From Streptomyces sp. NBC_01198 (GTDB taxonomy: Bacteria > Actinomycetota > Actinomycetes > Streptomycetales > Streptomycetaceae): 64,000 nucleotides of DNA. The stretch lies in the NCBI RefSeq assembly GCF_036010485.1, contig NZ_CP108568.1, positions 4,719,001 through 4,783,000 of the forward strand, written 5' to 3'. Below, one piece after another: positions 33,778 through 45,100 of this stretch (positions within the stretch are counted from its first letter, which is position 1; each line of letters opens with the position of its first letter). Under the pieces are notes generated by a model, which made no database searches, was not told the origin of the DNA, and saw nothing but the letters and a program-made list of their open reading frames with translations. The position numbers and the translations under genes are program-made.

Positions 33778-35835
33778 TCAGCGCTCGTCCAGGAACCTGG
33801 CCAGCGAGCGGATGGTCGGGTTGTCGAAGATGTCGGTCAGGCCGATCCGCGCGTCGGTCAGCGCCTGCAGCCGGCCCCGCAGCTCGACGGCCGCCAGCGA
33901 GTTCAGCCCGTGCGCGACGATGTCGTCGTCCAGGCCGACCGTGCCGTACTCGCCGAGCACGTCGCCGACCGCGGTGCTCACGGTGGTGAGGTTGTCGCCC
34001 GAACCCCCGCCGGGGGCAGGCGCAATGGCGGCGGCCGGGGTCCTCGCGGGAGCAGCCCAGTAGCGCTGCCGGGCGAAGGGGTAGGCGGGCAGGTCGACCG
34101 GCCGCGCGCCGGAACCGGCGAAGACCGCCGCCCAGTCGACGGCGTCGCCGGTCACGAACCGCTCGGCCGCCTCGCGCAGCGCCGTCCGCCCGAACACGCC
34201 GCCCGGCTCGGGAGCGGCGGCGAAGGCCCGCAGCCCCGCCAGCAGTTCGTCCCGGTCCGCGCCGAGCACGACGGCCCGGTGGGTGAAGCGCGCCCGGCAC
34301 AGCAGGGTGTGACCGACGTCCGCCGGGTCGAGGTCGGACCGCTCGAGCAACGCCAGCAGCCGGGCCGCCTGACGGGCCAGCGCGCCCGGGGTCCTCGCCG
34401 AGAACACCCAAGGGACCGCGGCCGGTTGCCGCCGGGGCGGCTCCGGCTCGGGGGGCGCCTGCTCGACGATGACGTGGGCGTTGGTGCCGGAGATGCCGAA
34501 CGACGACACCCCCGCCCTGCGCGGCCGTCCGGTACGCGGCCAGCTCCGCCGCTCCACGGCCAGCTCCACCCGCCCGGCGGACCAGTCGACATGCGGGCTC
34601 GGCGCGTCGACGTGCAGCGTCGCGGGCACCACGCCGTGGCGCATCGCGGCGACCATCTTGATCAGGCCCGCGACGCCCGCGGCGGCCTGGGTGTGCCCGA
34701 TGTTGGACTTCAGCGACCCCAGGACCAGCGGCCGGTCGGCGGGCCGGTCCTGCCCGTACGTCGCCAGCACCGCCTGCGCCTCGATCGGATCGCCCAGCGT
34801 GGTCCCGGTGCCGTGCGCCTCCACCACGTCGACGTCCACCGCGGACAGCCCCGCGTCGGCGAGGGCGGCCCGGATCACCCGTTGCTGGGAGGGGCCGTTG
34901 GGCGCGGTCAGCCCGTTGGAGGCGCCGTCCTGGTTCACCGCGCTGCCGCGCACCAGGGCCAGCACCCGATGGCCGCGCTGCCGCGCGTCGGAGAGCCGTT
35001 CGAGCACCAGGACGCCGACGCCCTCGGCCCATCCGGTGCCGTCGGCCGCGGCGGCGAAGGACTTGCACCGCCCGTCCGGCGACAGGCCGCGCTGCCGGGC
35101 CATGTCCACGAAGCCGCGCGGGGTGGCCATCACCGTCGCCCCACCGGCCATCGCCAGATCCGACTCGCCCGACCGCAGCGACCTGCACGCCAGGTGCACC
35201 GCGACCAGCGAGGAGGAGCACGCCGTGTCGAGGGTCACCGCGGGACCCTCAAGTCCCAGCGTGTAGGACAGTCGGCCGGAGATCAGGCTGCCCGCCGTGC
35301 CGGTCAACCGGTAGCCCTCGGTGCCCGCTTCGTCGAGGTCGCGGCCGTACTCCTGCGCCATGTGGCCGAGATAGACGCCGGTCGCGCTGCCGGCCAGGGA
35401 CTGCGGGTCGATGCCGGCGTTCTCCAGCGCCTCCCAGGCGGCTTCGAGCACCAGCCGCTGCTGCGGGTCCATCGCCAGGGCCTCGCCCGGGCCGACGCCG
35501 AAGAATCCCGCGTCGAAGTCCGCGGCCCCGGCGACGAATCCGCCGTGGCGCACATACGTCGTGCCCGGCCGGTCAGGATCGGGGTCGTAGAGGTTGTCCA
35601 GGTCCCAGCCCCGGTCGGAGGGGAAGCCGGAGATCACGTCGCGGCCGTCGGCCACCAGGTCCCACAGGTCCGCGGCCGAGACGGCGCCGCCGGGGAGGCG
35701 GCAGCCGATGCCGACGACCGCGACCGGGTCGTCGCCGCCGTTCCCGCCTCCCGTGCCGTTCCCGCGCAGCCGCTCGATCTCCTTCAGCGACTCGCGCAGC
35801 GCCTTCACCAGCCTGGCCTCGGTGTCCTGGCTCAT
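33778..35835 (-). CDS. AT-less KS-ACP polyketide synthase protein
   Basis: A 685-residue type I protein: an N-terminal coiled-coil docking helix (residues 1-30, LVKALRESLKEIERLRG), a KS (35-460) with DTACSSS (Cys206), HGTGTT and the third His in KSNIGHTQ, the post-KS linker, and an ACP near residues 600-685 with the Ser in GLNSL (Asn instead of Asp before it). The linker that normally flanks an AT is joined end to end (VDWAAVFAGSG then LPAYPF), so the AT was lost cleanly. It has no KR, DH or TE. It likely works with the discrete AT, or serves as a transfer unit between the modular PKS and the type II system. Confidence 0.85.
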   Translation of the reverse strand: MSQDTEARLVKALRESLKEIERLRGNGTGGGNGGDDPVAVVGIGCRLPGGAVSAADLWDLVADGRDVISGFPSDRGWDLDNLYDPDPDRPGTTYVRHGGFVAGAADFDAGFFGVGPGEALAMDPQQRLVLEAAWEALENAGIDPQSLAGSATGVYLGHMAQEYGRDLDEAGTEGYRLTGTAGSLISGRLSYTLGLEGPAVTLDTACSSSLVAVHLACRSLRSGESDLAMAGGATVMATPRGFVDMARQRGLSPDGRCKSFAAAADGTGWAEGVGVLVLERLSDARQRGHRVLALVRGSAVNQDGASNGLTAPNGPSQQRVIRAALADAGLSAVDVDVVEAHGTGTTLGDPIEAQAVLATYGQDRPADRPLVLGSLKSNIGHTQAAAGVAGLIKMVAAMRHGVVPATLHVDAPSPHVDWSAGRVELAVERRSWPRTGRPRRAGVSSFGISGTNAHVIVEQAPPEPEPPRRQPAAVPWVFSARTPGALARQAARLLALLERSDLDPADVGHTLLCRARFTHRAVVLGADRDELLAGLRAFAAAPEPGGVFGRTALREAAERFVTGDAVDWAAVFAGSGARPVDLPAYPFARQRYWAAPARTPAAAIAPAPGGGSGDNLTTVSTAVGDVLGEYGTVGLDDDIVAHGLNSLAAVELRGRLQALTDARIGLTDIFDNPTIRSLARFLDER

Positions 35836-36128
35836 CGCGGGTCACTCCGCCCGGGGTCCTGCGGGTCGTCCGCGTACTCCACCGGAAGCGGCACCCAGGC
35901 GCCGCCCATGGTGACGAGGATCTGCCACAGCGCGTCCAGGAAGTCCCGCTCCCGCCGGGGCGGCGCGGGCCGGGTCCCGGAGCCGGCGACCGGCCTCCGC
36001 GCGGACGGGGTCCGGGACGGGGGGATCCGCTGCCGCGGGATCCACACCTCGGGGGCGCGTGGCCCGAAGACCCGTGCCCGCAGGGTCCGTGCCTTGCCGG
36101 TCCGCGCCCTGGGGCCGCGGCCGGTCAT
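35832..36128 (-). CDS. 98-residue protein overlapping both PKS genes
   Basis: A small frame whose start overlaps the stop of the large PKS (ATGA) and whose stop overlaps the start of the KS-ACP protein (ATGA). The N-terminal 60 residues are very basic (Arg/Pro-rich) and the last 40 are hydrophobic and acidic (FLDALWQILVTMGGAWVPLPV). I know no such family. It may be a real coupling or docking peptide, or a short ORF kept for translational coupling. The double overlap is the main support. Confidence 0.5.
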   Translation of the reverse strand: MTGRGPRARTGKARTLRARVFGPRAPEVWIPRQRIPPSRTPSARRPVAGSGTRPAPPRRERDFLDALWQILVTMGGAWVPLPVEYADDPQDPGRSDPR

Positions 36129-39100
36129 CGCGGGCCGCCTTCGCCCAGCGCGGCCGCGATCAGCTCTTCGGTGTCCATCGCCTCGATCAACTCCTTCTGG
36201 CTGGGCCGCGCCTGCGGCGCCGGCGCGACGACGAGGATGCGGTGTATGTGGTCGGTGAGCGCCGCGGGAGTCGGGTAGTCGAAGACCGCCGTGGCCGGCA
36301 GCGGCGCGTCCGTCAGCGGTGCGAGGGCGTTGCGCAGCTCGATCGCGATCAGCGAGTCGACCCCCAGGTCGCGGAAGTTGCGGTCGGCGTCGAGCGGCTG
36401 ACCCTCGCGGTGGCCGAGCACCGCCACCAACTTCCGGCTCAGCAGGTCCAGTACGCGCTGCCGCTGCTCGTCCCGGCCGAGCCCGGCCAGTTCGCGCCGC
36501 AGCCGGACCACGTCGTCCTGGCCGCCCGGCCGTACCGGCGCGCGCAGCGTCACCGCGGCCACCTGGGCGCGGGGCGCGGTCAGGGCGGCGTCGAACATCG
36601 CCAGGCCGTCGGAGCGGGAGATCGGCGCGAGCCCGCGGTCGCGCAGCCGCGCCAGGTCCGCCTCGCCCAGCTGCCCGGTCATGCCGCGCTCACCGGCCCA
36701 CAGCCCCCACGCGATGGACACCGCGGGCAGGCCGCCGGCCCGGCGGTGCGCGGCGAGACCGTCCAGGAAGGCGTTCGCGGCCGCGTAGTTGGCCTGGCCC
36801 GGCGAGCCGAGCGCGCCGGCCACCGAGGAGAACAGCACGAAAGCGCTGAGATCAAGACCGCGGGTCGCCTCGTGCAGATGCCAGGCGGCGTCCGCCTTGG
36901 CCGCGAGCACCGCGGCGAGCCGCCGCGGTGTCAGCGAGTCGAGGACGCCGTCGTCGAGGATGCCCGCCGCGTGCACGACCGCGGTCACTCCGGCGGACGC
37001 CACCAGGTCCGTCACCGCGGCCCGGTCGGAGACGTCGCAGGCCACGACCTCGACCTGCGCGCCGGCCGCGGCCAACTCCGCGCGCAGCGCGGGCGCCTCG
37101 GGCGCGGCCGGGCCGCGCCTGCTGACCAGCAGCAGGCGCCGGACCCCGTGGCCGACGACGAGATGCCGGGCGAACAGCGCGCCGAGACCGCCGCTGCCGC
37201 CGGTGATCAGCACCTTCCCTTCGGGACCGAACGGGGACCCTGTCCCCGCCGGCTCGGCGAGCGGCGCGAGGTGCGGCACGTGCGGCACACCCGAGCGGAC
37301 GACCACCTGCGGCTGCTCCGTCGCCGGGACCGCGGGCAGGTCCACTTCGCCGTCGGTGTCCACCAGGAAGAACCGGCCCGGCTGTTCGGCCTGCGCGGAC
37401 CGCACCAGGCCCCACACCGCCGCCCCGGCCAGATCGGGTACGTCCTCGCCCGGCAGCGCGACCGCGCCACGGGTCACCACCACCACCCGCCGCGTCCCCG
37501 GCGCGGTCAGCGCGTCCAACGCCCGCCGGGTGGCGGCGTGTACGGAGGAGATGACGTCGGCGCCGGTGGTGAAGCCGTCGAGCACCACGACGTCGTCGAA
37601 CGCGGCCGGCCGGGGCGCGGGCGCGGAGTCCAGCGGGGTCCAGGCCAGTTCCCGCAGCAGGCCGCCCGGCGCGGACATCGGCCGCAGGCGTACCGGCCCT
37701 GCGGTCAGCACCGGCCTCCCCGCCTGGTCGTACGCCGCCAGCGCGACGCCGTCCTGGCCGGCCGGGGACAGCCGGACCCGCAGGCCGTCAGCCCCGGGCC
37801 GGTGCAGCACCACGTTCTCCCACGCGAAAGGTACGTCCGTGCCGCCGCGCCCGGTGCCCACCACCCACGCCTGCAACGCCGCGTCCAGCAGCGCCGGGTG
37901 CAGGCCGTAGCCGACGGTGTCGAGATCGGCGGCGACCTCGGCGAGCACGTCGTCGCCGTCGCGCCACAGGGCCCGCAGCCCGCGGAAGGCCGGGCCGTAG
38001 CCGAGCCCCTGGTCCGCCAGCCGGGAATACGCACCCGCCGGGTCGAGCGGCACCGCGCCGGCCGGCGGCCAGGCCGCCGGTTCGGCGGGTACCGCGTGGA
38101 CCGCGGTGGCCAGCGAGCCCCTGGCGTGCACCACCCAGGGCGCGGCCGGCTCGTGGGCGCGGGCGGACAGCACCACCTCGCCCGCCGGGTGGGCGACCAC
38201 CTGGACGGTCACCGCGCCCTGTTCGGGCAGCACCAGCGGCGCCTGGATCACCAACTCGCGTACCGCGGCCGCCCCGACGTCGGCGGCCGCGCGCAGCGCC
38301 AGTTCGGCGAAGAGGGTGCCGGGGGCGAGCACCGTACCGGCCACCGCGTGGTCGGTCAGCCAGCCGGGGGAGGTGCGGGAGACCGTGCCGGACAGGACCA
38401 CCGTCCCGTCGTCGGGCAGCTCCATCCGGGCGCTGAGGACCGGGTGGCCGGCCGCGACGAAGCCGAGTCCCGGGGTGGCGAGCGGGGGTTCGGGCCGCAG
38501 CCAGTAGCGCTGCCGGTCGAAGGCGTACGTGGGCAGCTCCGCGTACGGCCCTGACCGCACGCCGAACACCGCCCGCCAGTCCACCGGCAGGCCCCGCGCG
38601 GACAGTTCGCCGAGCGTCGGCAGCAGGCTGGCAAGTTCCGGCAGGTCGCGGCGCAGCAGCGACAGCGCGACGACCTCGGTCGGGATGGTCTGCGCCGCCA
38701 GCGTGGCCAGCGCCCGCCCGGGGCCGATCTCCACGAAGGTGCTCGCGCCCAGCTCCGCCAGGGCGTTAACGCACGGCAGGAAGCGGACGCTGCCCCTGGC
38801 GTGCCGCAGCCAGTAGTCGGCGGACCGCAGATCGCCCTGCGCGGCGGGTCCGCCGCTGACGTTGGACATGATCGGGATCGTCGGCGGGTGGTAGCTCACC
38901 TCCCGGGCCACCGCGGCGAACTCCTCCAGCCGGCCGTCGAGTTCGGCGGAGTGGAAGGCGTGCCGGTTGCGCAGCTTGACCGACCGCCGCCCCCGCTCGC
39001 GCCAGTGCGCGACGACCCGCTCGACGGCCTCGGGCGTCCCGGAGATCACCGTGGCCTGCGGCGCGTTGAGCGCCGCGATGGACACCCCGGCTTCCAGGGT

Positions 39101-42100
39101 GGGTTCGATCTCGTCGGCGCCCGCCTGGATCTGCACCATCACGCCGGGCGGCAGCGCGCCCATGGCGCGGCCGCGTGCGGTGATCAGCCTGGCCGCGTCG
39201 GGCAGCGACAGGATCCCGGCCACATGCGCCGCGGCCAGCTCGCCGAAGGAGTGGCCGAGCAGGTAGTCGGGACGCAGCCCGAAGGACTCGACCAGCCGGA
39301 ACAGCGCGACCTCGACGGCGAACAGCGCGGGCTGGGTGAACTCGGTCTGGTCCTGGAGAAGCCCCGCCTCAGGCGAGCCCTTCTCGGCGAACAGCAGCTC
39401 CGCCAGCGGCCGTTCCAGATTCGCGTCGAGTGCGGCGAGCACGTCGTCCAGCGCGGCGGCATACGCCGGGAACTCCGCGTACAGCGCCGCGCCCATGGCC
39501 GCGTACTGGCTGCCGTGGCCGGGGAAGAGGAAGACGAGCGGCCCGGAGGCCGGTGCGGCCGGTTCCGCGTGCGCGGCTTCGGCGAGCCGGTCGATCAGCT
39601 CGGCGCGGTCCGCGCCGGTGACGACCGTCCGGTGCGGGAAGTGCGATCGGGTCGCGACCAGCGCGGAGGCGATCGCCGCCGGGTCCACGTCCCCGTGCGC
39701 CCGCACGTGGGCCAGCAGCCGCGCGGCCTGGCCGCGCAGCGCGGGCTCGCTGCGCGCGGACAACACCCAGGGCAGCAACGGCCAGTCGGGCTCGGAGGGC
39801 ACGGGTTCCGGCTGCGCGGGCGGCTGTTCGAGGATCACATGGGCGTTGGTGCCGGAGATGCCGAACGCGGAGACGCCCGCGCGCCGCGGCCGTCCGGTGT
39901 GCGGCCAGTCGACCGGCTCGGTCGCCAGCGCGACACCCCCGGCCGACCAGTCCACCGCGGGGGTCGGCGGGTCGGCGTGCAGGGTCGGCGGGACCACGCC
40001 CTGGTTGAGCGCGCCGATCATCTTGATCACGCCGGCCATCCCCGCGGCGGCCTGGGTGTGCCCGATGTTCGACTTGACCGAGCCGAGCAGCAGCGGGCGG
40101 TCGGCGGGCCTGTCCTGGCCGTAGGTGGCCAGGACCGCCTCCGCCTCGATGGGGTCACCGAGCACCGTGCCCGTACCGTGCGCTTCGAGGACGTCGACGT
40201 CCCCGGTGGACAGGCCCGCGTCGGCCAGGGCGGCGCGGATCACCCGTTGCTGGGAGGGGCCGTTGGGCGCGGTCAGGCCGTTGGAGGCGCCGTCCTGGTT
40301 CACCGCGCTGCCGCGCACCACCGCCAGCACCTTGTGCCCGGACTCCCGGGCCCGCGAGAGCCGTTCGAGCACCAGCACGCCCGCACCCTCGCTCCAGCCG
40401 GTGCCGTCGGCCGCGGCGCCGAACGACTTGCACCGGCCGTCGGCGCCCAACCCGCCCTGCCGGGCGAACTCCACGAAGACCCGCGGGGTGGCGATCACCG
40501 TGGCGGCGCCGACCAGTGCCAGGTCGCACTCGTCGGAGCGCAGCGAGCGCGCGGCCAGGTGCACGGCGACCAGCGACGAGGAGCAGGCGGTGTCCACGGT
40601 GACCGCGGGCCCCTCCAGGCCGAGCGCGTAGGCGACCCGGCCGGACGCGACACTGCCCTGGCTGCCGATCAGCCGGTAGCCCTCCACCCCGGCGGCCGCG
40701 TCGTCCACGCCGGCGCCGTAGTCCTGCGCCATGATCCCGGCGAACACCCCGGTCCGGCTGCCGGCCAGCGACTCCGGCGCGATGCCGGAGCGTTCCACCG
40801 CCTCCCAGCACACTTCGAGCAGCAGCCGCTGCTGCGGGTCCATCGCGGCCGCCTCGTGCGGGTTGATGCCGAAGAAGGCGGCGTCGAACGCGCCCGCGTC
40901 GGCGAGGAATCCGCCCTGCCGGGTGGACGGTCCGGAGATCTGCCAGCCGCGGTCGGTCGGGAAGTCGCCGATCGCGTCCCGGCCGGTGGCGACGGCCTCC
41001 CACAGGTCGGCGGGGGAGTCGATGCCGCCGGGGAACCGGCAGCTCATGCCCACCACGACGATCGGGTCGGCGTCGTCCACCACGCCGGCGGGCGGCGCGT
41101 CCGCGCTCCCGCCGCGTCCGGCGGCGCGGTCGCGCAGGTAACCGGCCAAGGCGGTCGGCGTGGGGTAGTCGAAGACCACGCCGGCGGGCAGCGCCATGCC
41201 GGTGGCCGCCTTGAGCCGGTTGCGCAGTTCGACGGCCAGCAGCGAATCGAAGCCCAGATCGCGGAAGTTGCGGTCCGGGTCGACGGGGGCGCCGCCGCCG
41301 TGCCCCAGCAGGAGCGAGGCCTGGGTCCTGGTCAGCATGAGCAGGTCCGTGGTCCCGGAGCCCGTGGCGGGTGCCGCCATGGGCCGGCTCGGCGCCAGGT
41401 CGGCCAGCACCGAGGGGAGTTCGCCGAGGCCAGCGGACATCTGGAGCACCGCGCGGTCGACCGGCATCGCCACCACGGACGGCCGGTGCTGGGCGACGGC
41501 GGCGTCGAAGAGCGCAAGCCCCGCGTCCACCGGCAGTTCGGTCAGGCCGCGCCGCCTGAGCCGGACGAGGTCCGCGTCGCGCAGCTGCCCTGCCATGCCG
41601 GCGCCGCGGTCCCACAGGCCCCAGCCGATGGACAGCGCAGGCAGCCCGCGGTCGTGCCGGTACGCGGCCAGCGCGTCGAGGAAGGCGTTGGCCGCCGAGT
41701 AGTTGGCCTGCCCGGGGCCGCCGCACACGCCGAGCACGGAGGAGAACAGCACCAGCGCGGCACCGGTCCGCTCGGTCGCCTCGTGCAGATACCAGGCCGC
41801 ATCGGCCTTGGGGCGCAGCACGGCGTCCATCCGGTCCGGGGTCAGTGCGTCGATGACGCCGTCGTCGAGCACCCCGGCCGCGTGGATCACCGTGGTCAGC
41901 TCCGGCGTCACCAGGGCGGCGACCGCGTCGCGGTCGGTGACGTCGCACCGGACCACCTGGGCTTTCGCGCCCAACTCCGCCAGGTCCGCGACCAGTCCCG
42001 CGGCCCCGGGGGCGTCCGGGCCCTGCCGTGAGGCGAGTACGAGCCGTCGCACGCCGTGCCGGGCCGCCAGGTGGCGGGCCAGCGCCGAGCCGAGGCCGCC

Positions 42101-45100
42101 GGTGCCGCCGGTGATCAGTGTCGGTCCGCCGGTGTCGCCGGTGATCAGTGTCGGTCCGCCGGTGTCGAACCCTCCGGCGGCCGAGTCCGGTACGGGCGTG
42201 AGGCGGGCCGCGCGCAGCACTCCGGCGCGGATCATCACCTGCGGTTCGCCGCTCGCCACGACGGTGGCGATGTCGATGTCCGCGCCGCTGGCCGTGTCGG
42301 CGTCCACCAGCACGATCCGGCCGGGCGCCTCGGCCTGCGCCGCCCGCACCAGACCCCACACCGCGGCGGCGACCGGATCGGGCGCGCCGCCACCGGGGGG
42401 CTGCACCGCGCCACGGGTGGCGACCAGCAGGACGCTGCCCGCCGTCCGCTCGTCGGCGAGCCAGTCCTGGAGCACGCCCAGCACCCGGTGGGTGGCGGCG
42501 TGCACGGCGGCGGGCAGATCGGGGCCGGCCGGTGCGGCCGGTCCGCCGTCGAGGAGCACGACGTTCGGCAGCGGCACCGTCCGGTCCAGGTCGTCCCAGC
42601 TCGCGACGGACACCGGGAGCGCGTCACGGCGGGCCAGCGGCGGCCAGGTCAGTTCCAGCAGGCGGTGGGCGGTGGCGTGGCCGGCCCGGGACACCGCGGC
42701 CTGCTGCTCGGCCGACAGCCGCCGCAGGACGACCGACCCGGCCGTGCACACCGGCCGGCCGCCGAGGTCGTAGGCCGCGAGGGAGAACTCCTCCGGCCCG
42801 GTCGGGGTGATCACCACCCGCAGCGCGGTCGCGCCGGTCGCGAGCAGCCGGACGTCGGCCCACGCGAACGGCAGCGCAAGGCCCTCCCCGGCGACGGTCA
42901 CCAGCGCCGCGTGCAACGCCGCGTCCAGCAGCGCCGGGTGCAGGCCGAACCCGGCCGTATCGGTGCCGTCCGGCAGCGCGACCTCTGCGTAGACGTCCTC
43001 GCCGCGGCGCCACACCGCGCGCAGGCCCTGGAAGGCCGGACCGTAGCCGTAACCGCGTTCCGCCAGCCGCTGGTAGGCGCCGGCCAGGTCCACCGGGGTC
43101 GCCGCCGCGGGGGGCCACTCCCCGAGCTCCGGGGGCAGATCGGGCGGGTCCGCGGCGGTCAACTCGCCTCGCGCGTGGGTCACCCACTCGTCGCCGGTGC
43201 GGGAGTGGATCGCGATCTCGCCGTCGTCCACGACCACCCGGACGGCCACACCACCCTGCTCGGGCAGCACGAGCGGTGCCTGCACGACCAGTTCGCCTAC
43301 GCGCTCCAGGCCGACTTCGGCGCCCGCGCGCAGCGCCAGCTCGACGAACGCGGTGGCCGGCACCAGCAGGGCGCCCGTGACCGCGTGGTCGGCGAGCCAG
43401 CCGTGCATGCCGAGCGACAGCTGTCCCGACAGCAACACCGCCCCGGTGTCCGGCAGTTCCGCGACGGCACCGACCAGCGCATGGTCCGCGGCGGTCAGGC
43501 CGAGACCCGTCACGTCCGTCCGCGGCGCCGCTTCCAGCCAGTACCGCGTGCGGTCGAAGGCGTAGGTGGGCAGCGGCACATGCCGGGCGTCACCGAACGC
43601 CGCGTCCCACGCCACCTCGCCGCCCCGCACGTACCGCTCCGCGGCGGAGGCCAGCAGCCGCGCGGGGCCGCCCTCGTCGCGCCGCAGCGAGCCGACCACG
43701 GTGACCGTGCGGCCCGCCGGCTCGGCGGTCTGCTCGATGTGGATGCCCAGCGCCGGGTGCGGCGAGCACTCCACGAAGTGCCTGAAGCCGTCGGCGAGCA
43801 GCGCCTCGACGGAACGCTGGAAGGCGACCGGCTGCCGGCAGTTGCGGTACCAGTACGCGGGCGTCAGCTCCTCGCCCGCGACGGGCGCCCCGGTCACCGT
43901 CGAGTAGACCGGCACCGCGGCGGCGCGGGGGCGGACGAACGCGGTCAGGCGGGCGAACTCGCCCTCCAGCGGATCGACGAGCGGGGAGTGCGAGGCGAGC
44001 CGGGCCACGATCCTGGCCCGGACGCCGTTCGCGCGCAGCTCGGCGGCGAAGGCGTCCAGCACGTCCGCGGGCCCTGCGACCGTCGTCCCGTTCGGGCCGT
44101 TGACGCCCGCGATCGTCAGGCCGGGCAGCAGCCGTCCGGCCACCTCGCTCTCCGGGGCGGCCACCGACACGATGGCGCCGGGCAGTTGCTCGGCCATCAG
44201 CCGCGACCTGGCGACGATCAGCCGGCCGGCGTCCTCCAGCGACAGCGCACCGGCGACGCAGGCGGCCGCGATCTCCCCCTGCGAGGTGCCCACGACGGCG
44301 TCCGGCCGCACGCCGAGCGAGCGCCACAACTCGGCCAGCGACACCAGCACCGCGAACAGCGCGGGTTGCACGACGTCGGCACGCTCCAGCCACGAGTCGT
44401 CGACGGTCTCCCGGACCGTGTCGAGCAGCGACCAGTCGACGAGCGGGTCGACGACCGCGGCGCAGTCGGCCATCCGGGCGGCGAACACCGGTGCGGTGTC
44501 CAGCAGTTCGGCGGCCATGCCCAGCCACTCGATGCCCTGCCCGGGGAAGACGAACGCGGTCCTGCCCGGCTCGTCCTCCGCCCGGCCGTACGTCACCTGG
44601 GGGGCGGGCAGCCCGGCGGCCACCGACGACAGCCCGGCGACCAGGTCGGCTTCGTCCGCGCCCACCACGACGGCACGGTGGGCGAACCGCGACCGGGTGG
44701 ACGCCAGCGACCGGCCGATGTCGGCCGCGTCGTGCCCGGTGTCGCCGCCGGTGTCGTGGCCGGAGTCGGGCCCGCTGTCGTGCTCGGAGTGGTGCCCGGT
44801 GGCGGTGTGGTCGAGCAGCCGCCGGGCCTGGCCGCGCAGCGCGTCCTCGGTCTTGGCCGACAGCACCCACGGCACCGCGGGCCAGCGCGGTTCGCTCCGG
44901 GGCGGCAGCGAACGGGCGGGCGGTTGTTCGAGGATGACGTGCGCGTTGGTGCCGGAGATGCCGAACGACGACACGGCCGCGCGGCGCGGCCGCCCGGTGT
45001 CCGGCCAGTCCTGGGCGCTGGTGGCCAGCCGGACCGCGCCGGATGACCAGTCGACGTGCGGGCTCGGCGCGTCGACGTGCAAGGTCGCGGGCACGACGCC

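Noticed and set aside
33778..35835. KS-ACP protein read as a truncated pseudogene
   Set aside because: All KS catalytic residues and the ACP Ser are intact and the linker joint is clean, so it looks like a functional AT-less unit.
36059..38554. Plus-strand 831-codon open frame opposite the modular PKS
   Set aside because: Extreme Arg/Gly/His content, no motif and no ribosome site; it mirrors the GC-rich PKS coding strand.
38801..42031. Plus-strand 1076-codon open frame opposite PKS module 1-2 DNA
   Set aside because: Same reason: a mirror frame of high-GC coding DNA, low-complexity composition.
42056..45046. Plus-strand 996-codon open frame
   Set aside because: Antisense to clear KS-AT-DH-KR sequence and without family similarity.
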